Of a stretch of DNA of 31,619 bases, positions 1 through 10,528 are shown piece after piece. The stretch is taken from the NCBI GenBank assembly GCA_000310025.1, contig FN649744.1, positions 2,769,715 to 2,801,333 on the forward strand, read 5' to 3'. Source of the DNA: Ectocarpus siliculosus (lineage: Eukaryota; Sar; Phaeophyceae; Ectocarpales; Ectocarpaceae). Positions within the stretch are counted from its first letter, which is position 1. The number at the start of each line of letters is the position of its first letter. The notes below the pieces were generated by a model. That model searched no databases, had not been told where the DNA came from, and was given only the letters and a program-made list of their open reading frames with translations. The position numbers were made by a program, and so were the translations under genes.

Positions 1-14
1 GGGAAATTGGATAA

Positions 15-75
15 GTGTGGCGTGTGAGCGGCCACTGCTGGTAGGATACTCAGATCGGCCTCTCACACGCCACAC
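15..75. repeat. Inverted repeat (hairpin) at the window start
   Basis: Bases 15-33 pair with 57-75: 19 bp with one mismatch, around a 23-nt loop. The outer 14 bp (gtgtggcgtgtgag and its reverse complement) are perfect. It lies about 65 nt upstream of the reverse transcriptase remnant. It could be the end of a small inverted-repeat transposon or a folded non-coding segment; no target-site duplication is visible because the window starts here. Confidence 0.6.
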
Positions 76-139
76 GTAACGAAGTACTTCGGGAACATCT
101 ACGCTCGAACTAAGGCGAAAATTCTGTTCAAAACGGGAG

Positions 140-1020
140 ATGGTTCAAACCGAGATTGTTCTTTCACAGCCCGGAGTTCAACAAGGTTGCAGTCCGGGAG
201 GGTTTGGCTTCTGCGCAGGACTCCTCATCTTAAAAAAGAGTTCAACACCAAGTCAACAGTGCCAGGAGCCAAGCGCGTTGGATAAGTCCATGGCCTTCGA
301 GCGCATCTTCCACCAGGTTTGGCCAGAAACGTGTGGGCCATCGCCACTGTGACGAAAAGGATTGAGGAAAGTCTCTCCCAAGAGGTAATTGAGCTCAGTT
401 TCCCGAAATCTAGAGTGCTCTTCCCAGAGGGACTATGTTGTTCCCCTCTCACAAACGACGAACAATTCCATCGCCAACTTCGCCCGCGGCGACCCAGGCA
501 GAGTTGATACATCGCCAACTTCGCCCGCGGCGACCCAGGCAGAGTTGATACACCGCCTGACATCACTTGACGACCCTCAAGCCAGTTGTCAACGTCCACC
601 TGGCATGCCACGTTTGTTCCAGCTGCTGAGAACGAATACGCCTTCCATCCCCAACGCTGCCACGAGAGAACATGATGATTCGGGCAGTGAGCAAGATCAT
701 CCTCGTCAAATGACAAGACTATGTCGTAATGCCGGCCGAAGGAGAAGTACGCGTCAAGCCGGCGGAGAGTGTGGTGCGTTTCCTCAAACGCACAGCGCGG
801 GCACAAGTTCACCTGCCCTTACGTGAAGGGGGGCTCGGAATCACAAGCAATGTTCTCATTCGAGAATCGGCCTGTGTGGCAGGGCAAGCGTTGGTGTTCT
901 CCAAGTCAGTACAAGCATCGACCGGATACACCAGAGAGCAATGTCTCCGCCCAAGCAACCAACAGGGTTGGGTCTGAGGGAGTCGCTCAAGAAACTAGAG
1001 GGGACCATCACCAAAGACAA
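140..1020 (+). mobile_element. Decayed non-LTR-type reverse transcriptase fragment
   Basis: I see two reverse transcriptase landmarks on the plus strand. Near 160-225 the frame reads LSQPGVQQGCSPGGFGF, which matches the conserved GVQQGDPLGP-type motif preceding the catalytic block of LINE-like polymerases, with the usual acidic and proline positions changed. Near 805-850 a different frame reads VHLPLREGGLGITSNVL, the (L)P.R.GGLG motif found near the C-terminus of the same proteins. The two motifs are only about 640 nt apart and in different frames. The catalytic double-Asp motif is not visible. The copy is therefore deleted, frameshifted and certainly inactive. It appears to sit in the first intron of the TBCA gene. 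The 195-codon open frame on the opposite strand (225-812) is its shadow. Confidence 0.62.
469..550. repeat. Exact 41-bp tandem duplication
   Basis: Two identical, directly adjacent 41-bp units, 469-509 and 510-550, each beginning catcgccaacttcgcccgcg. Because 41 is not a multiple of three, the duplication shifts the reverse transcriptase frame that it interrupts. The absence of any difference between copies points to a recent event. Confidence 0.9.
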
Positions 1021-1858
1021 GCTTGAAAATGCTGTTGGGCAGTCATGAGCCAAACCGGCCACATGTGATGATGTGACTCCAATGCTCAAAGGAATTTACC
1101 TCATGGACATGCGATCGCGAGGGATTTGTTCAGCATAACCAAGTCTTTGGGGGCCCAAGCCGTCCTGTCAAAGCCTTATCATGCGGCAGTATGCATATGG
1201 CGTGTAGTGGAGACAGGCTTGCGGAAGATATCCTCCAAGGAAACGTCAGGGAAGAGAATTCACAACCACATGGCTCTCGAGACGCCCTAAGAATTTAGTT
1301 TTGCGCCAACGAAAAAATGACCATCGCCGCGGAGCACTCTTCCCAATTCACCAGAAGCACTGGTACAAGACACGGACTACGGTACACAATATGCAGTTTG
1401 CCATCCCCCCAGGTTAACGTGCAGGCCAAAAAGACCAGGGTCTCTCCACCAAACCGGTCCTCATAATTGTCACCAGTGCCAACCAGCAGCGAGCTGAATG
1501 CAACACCAATTGGTCCAAATCCCTGGGCCCGCCCTCGACGAGAGGGCATCTATCGACTCACTCTGTCGTTTTCGGTGTACCGCGGTATGTACTTCAGTTT
1601 CAAGTACTAAAAAGCCGGAAGACGGGAGGGAAATAGATCCTTTTGGCGACTCTGTTTTGCCTCTTCTGTGGAAACCCGTTCGACGTTGTCCGAGGTGAAG
1701 ACGCCTTTCCCCCCCCCTCGAACGCCGAACAGCAACGCTGCATGCGTAATAAGGTGGTCTATACTTTGGCGCTCGTCGAAGTGAACCGGACGGAAACAAC
1801 GGTGTTCATAATGTTGTGCTCATGCTCAGTAAGATGGTTGCCGCCGTCCACTATGCAG
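1021..1858. other. Probable intron 1 of the TBCA gene
   Basis: No exon was found here. The stretch ends in a usable acceptor (tatgcag at 1852-1858) directly before the first recognised TBCA exon. The coding start, which should give about 20 residues ending in a Lys-Arg pair, was not found anywhere upstream, so exon 1 is either too short to see or outside the window. Short open frames on both strands look random. Confidence 0.4.
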
Positions 1859-2740
1859 GATGGTGAAAGAGGTGGCCAGCTACGAAGTGGAGGCTAAGGA
1901 AAACGAAGCCAAGGTGCAGAAGATGCGGGACGATGGAAAGGACGCCTACGACATCAGGAAGCAGGAGGAGGTATTCTGTGTTTCCGCTGTACCGCTGACG
2001 AGTAGTAGCCCGCTCGAAATGTCTCTAAGCCAAGGCGGCTGTGATACAGCGTTTATGAGCATATGGCCTTCCTGAGAAGGCTGTCGTCTTCCGTTGCGCG
2101 CTACAGCACCAGCAGTTATTAAATAGCAACTACAGAGGAGAAACAAGGATGGGGAGGACGCACCTGTGCGACGCCGTAAGTTTATGGTTTTTCAACCCCT
2201 GTCAGCCATCTTCACGAATCAAACGATGTGTCTAGCAGTAGCCGCTGTACCTGCTCGGAGAAAGGGTCATCGGTCGTACAACAGAGTGGGAAATGACACT
2301 GAAAATAAGCTTCCTGGTGTTCGGGTTCTGAAGACACTGAGGAGCGAAGGAGGGGAGCAACCATAACCTCCAACGTGTCTTACGGAAAAGCACCATGGGC
2401 TATGCATAGTTGCGGCGGAGACTCGGCAAGAATTAAGCTGAGGGCGACCGGCGGGTGGAACGGGCAGAATTTGTTGCAGCACAGTCCATCTCGACATCCG
2501 ACTGCCGCCCTTGCTCGAGAGACTTCCCGATTTTCGTGTGATGCCGTATTCTTCTTCCCATAACACGGCCAGGTTTTGCAGGAGAGCTACATGATGATCC
2601 CCGACAGCAAGTCACGGCTGGCCAAGGCATTGGAGGACATGGAAGGCTTTCTCGGGGAGCACGCCGGCGCTGAAGGGCTGCCAACTGACCAGCTGGAAGA
2701 GGCCAAGGGGTTGTTGGTTGAGGCGGGCATCACTGCGTGA
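1859..2740 (+). CDS. TBCA: Tubulin-binding cofactor A, C-terminal two exons (5' partial)
   Basis: TBCA is a small three-helix coiled-coil chaperone that captures beta-tubulin released from the chaperonin and passes it into the cofactor pathway for alpha/beta dimer assembly in the cytosol. Exon 1859-1970 encodes the helix 1-2 segment: MVKEVASYEVEAKENEAKVQ, then KMRDDGKDAYDIRKQEE. Its donor is gtattc. Exon 2573-2740, after acceptor acggccag, resumes in phase with VLQESYMMIPDSKSRL, the most conserved stretch of the family, and runs to TGA with ...LEEAKGLLVEAGITA. The intron is 602 nt. The first seen exon starts with one base that completes a split codon (likely Arg), so an upstream exon with the N-terminal helix is missing. 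The 93 codons seen, plus about 20 missing ones, match the usual length of about 110. The next gene is convergent. Confidence 0.92.
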
Positions 2741-3969
2741 ACGTGGGGGACTGGGGCCGCAGAAATTGGGCGTCTAACTTGCGGGCCATAGTTGCCTGGC
2801 CACTGTTGTTGGCGCAGGAAGGGATTCGGTAGGTCTGCTCAGGGGCATGGTTGGGAGCAGTGGCGGGGGAGTCCACACAGATTTGCTGCAGGAGACACGT
2901 GTTCCTTGATGGTTCCAAGCTGGAATGTTCCTGATGTAGTACCAGCACACGGTGACAGTCTCAGGCTGTAGTGGCGTCACCGTGGAGCATTTCGTGGATC
3001 GGGACACCTTCGTGCAATAATGGTGGCGGAGTTCCTTCCCAGCCTCGAACGCCTGAAGAAGTGTCGTCGGGTGTTGAAGGTGTACATAAGATGTTGCATG
3101 TGTACAGATTGTCGCAGACACGCGGTTTTGTAAATGGGGGTGACTTCAAGCAATGCAAGAGCCCAGAAGATCAACACATTTCAGTGGAGCACGTCAGGCA
3201 GGGAAACACGTTGCGAGTGTCTATAAACGTCGGGATTTCAGTGATGCTGGACTGCTGGAACTAAGGTGATACACCTAAAAAATATACACGATGAACCAAA
3301 AGTTGACGCGCGCCATAATTGCTACATTCCATGCCAACATTCTTATGAGATGATCGTACACTGGCGTGATCAAAATCTGGCAAATGGCTAAACTCCGTTT
3401 ACTCTTCATTCGTCTGCCAGAACCTTGGTGGAAAGCTAAGCACGACAGCGAAGTGAAACACGCGTCAACGTTGTTCCTGTTCCAACCCAAGCAACAAAAA
3501 GTCCAACGTCACGACAAGTTCATCGATTCATGCCCGAGCGTACAGTCAACCCGAGAGAGCAAAAAGAAGAGCATGGTGTAGCATCAACAACCCTCCTCAC
3601 GTTTGGTCCGTAGACAAAGACCACGTCCAACAGACCCTACCTTGCGTTCAACACACACCATCAACGGCCGTCCTCGACGCTCCATGCCTGGGAATTCCAT
3701 CGCAAGAAGCATGCGCCCTAGTGGGACAAGTTCTGTCAAACCATTGTCCGGACTATATCCGTGGACAACACCCCCGTCAACCCATGATCCAAGCACACAA
3801 ATGTACACACGCTGTTTCCGAGCGCATGCATACAACACCGTTTGCATCCCGCCCCTTCTTTCTTCCGGAGCCCTCGAACTTCCCAAATCGGCCCACGTGG
3901 TGCCAGGCGCCAGCATATTACAGCACGGAGCCAGGCCGCCCCCATGCTCCGAAACTCCTCACTCACACC
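2741..3969. other. Convergent intergenic spacer (3' UTRs)
   Basis: This lies between the TBCA stop (plus) and the stop of the GTPase gene (minus). It should hold both 3' untranslated regions. Open frames on both strands are short, compositionally ordinary and lack splice-consistent extension, so I call no gene. Confidence 0.5.
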
Positions 3970-6900
3970 CTATGCTATAACGCAGCCCTCTTGTTGCTGC
4001 TGATATCTGTCGTCGACGTAACGCCCACCGGCGTGGAGGACGCTCTCCAAGCACTCCAGGCACGCCAGGTCGAGAACGGGATCCTGCGCCGAGCTGCCCT
4101 GGTGGTAGTTCTGCACTGCGAAGACGTTTTCCTTCGGCAGGGGCGCCTCTGGGTCGTTGCCCAATGCCTGCGAGAGCCCCTCGCACCTTAAAAAACGAAA
4201 TTCCACAGAAAAAGATTCGGGGGGGCATGGATACAGGTCGACATCGAAAGTTGTCTCACATCAAATAGTTCCGCGATGTCGCCATGGTCTAGTCACACAC
4301 ACCCTTCGTGTGAATACAACAGTCAGGGCTCATTTCTTTTGTGCAACGCTCAACTCACCCGGTCCAGCCACAAAACAAGTTCCGTGCGTGCGAATGGAAC
4401 CAATCGATCTCTATCTTGGCAGGATTGCGTTAGTTTTCAAGAAACGCGCTCGATGTGAAGACATGGGAGTGAGCCCATTAGGGCGTGAGCAAATGCTGGA
4501 ACCGCACGGGCCTGTAAGCAATGACTTCCCAGCGCCAATGTTGACAACCTCGCATGGCTTCGAGAAAGCGAGTTACGGGGAAAGAGATATTCTCGCATTT
4601 CGCGCCAGAGCGCATAATCATGAGAACGATTTCGGGGGACGAAGAAACGCCAACCCCTCTTCTCGCGTTGAAAACGAACCCGCGCACCGGAGAAGAAACC
4701 TTCTGTATGACATGGTATCTCAGTGCTTCAGGTAGGGAGACAAGCACTTGCGGATGGTACGAACTGGAGGCAAAACATTGGGTTGACGTATTGTAGTCAC
4801 GAAGAGTACGCGACGATCTACGAACCGATCAACGTAGCCGGATGGTACAGTATTTGAACGGTTTCACAGAAAGAGGCGCGCACTTGATTGGGCCATCCCC
4901 GCCAGATCACAGGGGAGTGCACCTTAACAACACACACATTTTCCAAGGAAAATATCGTGGTTTCCGCCTGCCTCGACTGACTCACCACAAGGAAATGATT
5001 CCGGGCAGCTCTGCCTCCCGATCAAACTCTCCCGCTCCCGCTGACTCGTTGCCATTCGAGGGATGCTCCATCCCGCTCGAAGAAGATGCTTTCGCATTCG
5101 AAACACCTTCGTGCCCGTTCAACGAACTTTCTTGCGCGTTCGAAGAAGCTTCTTCGCTACCACCATCGCCTGGAGACGCTTCCGCGGACTGTTCGAGAGA
5201 ACCTTCCTCCGTGGCAGTCTCTGCCTCAGTGTCCGCCTCGGTGCCCTCTTCCTCCTCCTCCCAATCGCTACTGGTGCTTTCGTCGTCTTCGTCTGGGGCA
5301 TACGCGTCGATATGCGTCAACACCGCGAAGACTTCGTGTCCTGAGCGCAGTCCACAAAAAAACGGGAGAGGGGTGAGAAAATAGCTACCTATTCCTTGGC
5401 TGAGAGGGTAGTGGCGGTCGATGTATATGGGGTGCTTTGTCTAAGATGCGGAGACGGGAGTCAACAAAAGCAAATAGGACAAGGGTGGGTCAAGCGGGAT
5501 CAAAACCGTGTCAACACATGGTGCTCTGGATTAGGAGTAGAGAGATGGGCCGGTGGATCATGGGCCTCGACAAAGACGCCTTCTCTTTCGCACCGGAGGA
5601 CTAAATAGCTGATCTCGGGCACCGAGGTCACTTGGGTTGTAGCCGAGGGGCGACATATGTACCTCCAACGCGGCAGCACGGGTGTCGACAATGAAAACAC
5701 CACGCACATCGCCAGGCTACTAGAATGCGGGCCGAGGGTTATCGAAAAGCTGGCGTTGTAGACCGCAGAGTGAGTCAAGTGTAGTCACCTTGCTTCGCCG
5801 CTCTTCGCACGATCTTACGGTAGCACCGGCACAGCTCGTTCGCCTCCGGTTCTCTCAGCATTTGTTGGAAGCTTCGCAGCGTCACATCGAACACGAGAAC
5901 CTGCGGGCCCCACCCAAACACCCGCAACAAGGAGCACGGACAAAAAGAGGGGGACGACGTTCACCACCTTCGGACGATGCTTACCTACACATCTCGGCAC
6001 ACGGCCTGTAAAAACAAGCACCCGTTAGGCGAAAAACACAAACCGCAAACACGAGAAATCTGAATAAACCACTCCCCCGCTATCGAACACGCCCATACAC
6101 AGAGAGTTCGAAATGGTCGCTTCTCCAATACTTTCTAAACGCCACAACCCCCTTCGTGTGGCCCATTCGAGTGCCCCTCAGGACTACGCATGAGAAGCAC
6201 TCTTATTCGGGAGGCTAGCGGCGACCGCATTGGAACGGCCAGGTTCACATCTGATGCGACGATGGCTCGGGCAGACACGCCTACCGTGTAACCAGGAAAA
6301 AAGATACGGGTGTGACATAGGAGCCAGCAACCAACACTCTGCCTAGTCAAGTGCGCGGGCAGGGGAGACCGAAGGATAAACTAACCACGACGTGAGGTGC
6401 TGCCGCCAGGCTGGCCGTGCTGAAGAACCCAAAATTGCCAAGCATGAACCAGTACCTTCGTTCGCGAGGGCACGGACGAGGACCGAGAGACAAAAGACAT
6501 GGCTAAATTGAGTTTGATACAGAGATAAGAGACATCGACAAAGGATAGAAGATACATCGCGGAATGTCTGTAACGCTACCCTTTCGAGGCCAGAACGGGA
6601 GGTTAGGCGGTAAAACCAAAAATAAAGTGCGGTCTGCGCCTGTACACCAGAGAGAGAAAGAGGGTTAGAGGTCTCGAGTGGCTGATGTCTCGGCTCACTT
6701 GTAGTTCTGCTTGTCGACGGCGCTTCCCTCCTCCACCTTGCCCTGGAGCATCTGCTCCGCAAACCTGCCTCGGGTGTACAAGCAAGCACACAACCATACG
6801 TCTTGCGTCTCAGATTATATCGGTGGCACAATCGACAAATGCACCCGACAAGTGCACTCGGCGTATCGAATTCGAGGAGCCCATGTATGAAGTATGCACC

Positions 6901-9008
6901 GGTAGTCGTATCGGGCACAATAGTCAAGAGCCAGCAAACTGCAACGGACGGGGTGCACACATGCCGCATGCCACCTGACGAACATGTCGCAGCACTTCTT
7001 GGGTGACGCACCGACACTTCATTTACAAATGTTGAGCGTGCTCTTGTTGTAGTAGTGGCGTCCGTTTCGATGCTGACGGAAACGAGTCTGAGCGAGACGG
7101 GACCGGCAAAGCATGCACTGGAAATCCACCAAGAAACGACGCCCACGAAGTGCCTTCTTCCATATATCACGAGAAGCAACGCGCCTATCCCTGCATCCAC
7201 TCACCCGTTCTACAACATACCTGAACCCAAACCGACACAAACCACGCCGTCCGACTTACTTCAAGTCAACAACACAGCGACCCCTTGCGTGTAGGGACTC
7301 CGGCCACGCGCGACGACAGGTATCTCATCGCCATGCCTTGCGACAACAGGTAATCGGTACCCACTTCCCCCATTACCCCCCCGAACACAGCAGTAGCGAC
7401 GCACCTTTCCTCTTCTTCGGTGAAAAATTGCTGCCCCTTGGTGTCGTGCACCGTTATCCCCGTGCACCCCCTGTGGGGGTCGGGGGCCTGCAGCTGGAAG
7501 GCGTCCAACCCCTTCGTTCCGTGCCGCGGTGCCGCCTTCAGCAACGCACCTTCGTTTTCCATTTTTCCATTCGTTTCGAAACAAGATTGTTGCGATGGGC
7601 AGCAACAGGGGAGAGCAAACAAATGCACATTAATGTGTTGTACGAGCATCGTGCGGAGCTGCGTATAGCGGGGTTGTACAGCTCTCGAGAACGACTACAG
7701 CCGCTACTGCTTCTTCTACGCCAATGTCCAACAACGAAAAACTGCTACCGGGCATGATCGGCCCCACGGTCCCGTCGCCAAGTCACGCAACGAAACGAGC
7801 GTACCCTCCCGCCCCCTAAACGCCCTCCCCCTGAATGCCACCACCGCGTGCTTACCGCCCCCCGGCGCCGTTGGTGGCGCTACCGAGCTTGCGCCCGTTG
7901 CCAGCGCTGGATGTTTATGTTGTTGTTGCTGTTGTTGTTGCGCCCGTTGTCGTGCCTCTTCCCCTTCCTTAGCGTTCCAGCCGACCCGTAATCGTTGCAG
8001 GAACGACTGATAAAAAAGGGGGGCCCGTGGGATGGGGCAGGGGGGTCCTCGTTGGGGTGATAAAAAACATGTCAAGTCGCTTCACAGTTTGAGGGGTCGT
8101 TCGAAGTTGTTTACACCGTCATGCATGTCCAACACGGCAACCCCTCCTCGTACAAAATGGTCGGGATGGGAAGCGGATCGCTGACACGCGACCGCACGCG
8201 GGGTTTGCAAACAAAGATAACGGGCGAGGAGTGTGCGGACGAGGGCAGCAGGTCGTGCTTGACATCCGTGCGGCGACGTACGTGTCTGCTGAAAAAAAAA
8301 TCACCCACCATCCACACGGGCGTGGCGTATCACGAGTCGAACCGCTGGGGGAATCGCTCGGCGCATACTTTTTGAGTTGAGTGTCCAACTCGACTAGATT
8401 CACGGCCATTCTATGCCCCCGTCCCTCCTCCATGAGGTAGCGATGTCGATAGGCAGCGGTTGCGATGATTGCTGTTGGGTGTTTCGGTCTTTTTCTTGCG
8501 GCTACGTAGTGAAGGCTCCCTCGGTCGTGATAGTACCGTCGTGTTGTCCTGCAACCAAAACCTTAACTCTGAAGAGCGGGCAACCGAACAGCCTTCTCCC
8601 ACACGATAACCCCCCAAGTATTAAAATTGTGCCCCCTTGGAGGAGTCTGGCAGGATAGCCACCACACATGGGGTTGTATTCTTTATACGTCACTAGCTGT
8701 GTCGGCTTATATCACCGTTTCTTGAGCTATCTTCGGCACGGCACGGAAAGAGAGGGAGCATAAAAACGACGAAAACAATCGCCGTATACCCCAAAGGTGC
8801 ACTCCTCACATCGTGGACATGCTCGGCTAGGAACTCTTCTTTCCCCGTCACGCTACCGCTCAGCGCTCTCCACCATGTGTAAACGAGCGACGACTTGCCG
8901 GAACCTTGGGGCAGCGATGTAAACGGGGGGTCGGGGGTCGAGGGAGAGACAGGGGGTGGGGGTGGGAGGGAGAGGCAGGGACAAGACAGAGAGAGCGAGA
9001 GCGAGAGC

Positions 9009-9103
<95 letters not shown>

Positions 9104-9764
9104 CACGGGTGAGTGGAAGCTTTCCGCGGGCATCCTCACACAGGGTAGTAATTGCTTGAGGGCAACCGCTACTGCTGTGATGCCCCCTTCGTCATAGGCG
9201 GCTGACGTACGAACAAAGGAAAGCAAGGGCGAGAGTAAGGCTCGCAGTGATGTCGAACAAAAATGAGGGACGCCTATAATACAAAGCTGCCGGTTGCTTC
9301 TGTAGCCACAACCTCCAGTGTTACGCCCAGCCACAACCTCCGGTGTGACACCATGGCGACATGGGTGGTCCGGCTCCGGCTGGGTCAAAATGTAGAACGT
9401 CCCTAATAAACCACCGCGGGTCTCTATGCCCGTTGATTGCTATATTTATTTAGTTTAAAACATATACTCTCTCCTTGAGGTGGAACTCTCGCTGTAGCAG
9501 GGTCCCAGGAGGGCGGTGAAGGTGGTAGCAGAAGCAAGAGAGCGTTCCCCGCGAATGGCATGTACGCACGCCCTCCCCACCGCACGAATCCGCGGACCGA
9601 GCAGATAATACTCCGAAGTTGCACATGCGTGCCGTGTTGCCGTAGTCTACACAACTCTCGAGGTGCGGCACATGTACTGTATTTACCGCTGTCAACTTTT
9701 CAACTACATACACCATATCTTTGCAAGCAATAGGTATCAGCTGCACTTTTGTGTAATCTCTCTG

Positions 9765-9798
<34 letters not shown>

Positions 9799-10528
9799 GT
9801 AGGCCCGAGCAGGATGATGTTGATGGACTTGGGGATGCCGCGGGCGGCCGGTGTCGGGCGCTGCTCCTTGCTCTCCCATGGCGGCAAGGGCGCGCCGAGG
9901 TTGTGGATCTTGGTGCGCGTGCGACGTGCGAATGCCTCGGGTCCCCACGTCTACCCTCCCAGGAAGAAAGAAGCAAACAAGAGGAAGGCGTCCGGGCTTG
10001 TTCATGGCTGATGCGTTTCATGATATATTACCCACAGCTATGTCGAGTAGAGGAAGGCAGCGCACACCACGCCGCCGGTTCCGCGCGCGGCGGAAGGTCT
10101 GCAAACACAAAGAATATGACGCTGGTCGCTTCGGTCCTCGGAGGACAGCTAAGTATGTAGCCGAAGGAAGTTATAGATAGGCTTGGACCACGAGGCGAAA
10201 CCTTGTGTCGCAAGCTGATGGCGTCGAACCCACGCACCCTTGCCCAGCAACATCGACTCTTGAAAGCCGGGGGTTGCTGGTACTCCTGCGCTGTCTTGGG
10301 AATATTATTTTTCGACACCGCGACTGCTGTTTGTGTACGTTAGACTCGCCTACACACAAAGTAGTTGCGCGGCACCGATGCACCGATGCGCAGATCGAGC
10401 GAACATTCCAACTGCCACCTCAGTCCACCCATGCAAATCACCTCGAGAGAAGCCTTGCTATCCTCTTCCGCTGCCTTCCTCACTATGTCGGAAGGTGCAG
10501 GCGTGGAACTCATCGTGCAGGGCTGCAC
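3970..10528 (-). CDS. IFI44/IFI44L-like P-loop GTPase, multi-exon
   Basis: Proposed exons, in transcript order: 10528 or 10513-10442 (start MSSTPAPSDIVRKAAEEDSK), 9950-9797, 8904-8810, 8561-8506, 8288-8117, 8006-7856, 7549-7377, about 6768/6764-6699, 5900-5789, 5340-4986, 4186-3970. Phases agree at all joins except around 7377/6764 and 6699/5900, where a short exon each is probably missing. Seen motifs: P-loop SINIILLGPTG + GSGKSSLV across an intron; possible switch I DGTITTEGAF; G3 ITVHDTKG; FAEQMLQGKVEEG; VLVFDVTLRSFQQMLREPE; then EVFAVLTHIDAYAP (the TxxD base-recognition strand), an acidic Ser/Glu insert of about 90 residues, and NVFAVQNYHQ with a last helix. The order and the LTHID...NYH...DPV pattern match vertebrate IFI44 GTPases. 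Family assignment is from remembered family patterns; the function in this organism is unknown. The 8561-8117 exons are the least certain. Confidence 0.72.
8985..9101. repeat. (GA)n microsatellite inside the GTPase intron
   Basis: About 117 nt of GA dinucleotides, with GAGC interruptions in the first third and roughly 35 uninterrupted units after that. Read on the GTPase transcript strand it is a (TC)n tract, about 80 nt upstream of the acceptor at 8905. The Ser/Leu-repeat open frame (8693-9388, minus) that crosses it is an artefact of the repeat. Confidence 0.97.
9757..9796. repeat. Compound (TC)n(AC)n microsatellite at a splice donor
   Basis: TC dinucleotides (about 9757-9778) followed by AC dinucleotides (9779-9796). 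On the minus strand the AC part reads GTGTGT and begins exactly at the predicted donor of the exon that ends in LLGPTG at 9797. Confidence 0.95.

Noticed and set aside
225-812. 195-codon minus-strand open frame starting with a CPRC...THH pattern
   Set aside because: It is antisense to the reverse transcriptase remnant, whose motifs are on the plus strand. The Cys/His pattern is incidental.
4157-4735. 192-codon plus-strand open frame
   Set aside because: It spans an intron and runs antisense into the terminal exon of the GTPase gene. Composition is unremarkable and there are no motifs.
6343-7200. 285-codon minus-strand open frame
   Set aside because: The real exon near 6764-6699 is read in a different frame (FAEQMLQGKVEEG). 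The long frame has odd composition and no recognisable motif, so it is a chance frame across introns.
8119-8548. Minus-strand frame through 8548-8119 with an apparent frameshift at a T9 run
   Set aside because: I first read this as an exon broken by a homopolymer error. Using the acceptor at 8289-8290 and the exon 8561-8506 instead gives consistent phases with no frameshift, so the frame is mostly intron.
8693-9388. Ser-Leu repeat protein of 231 codons
   Set aside because: The repeat is the (GA)n microsatellite read through. Only the short GSGKSSLVYTWWRAL part is coding, and it is bounded by splice sites.
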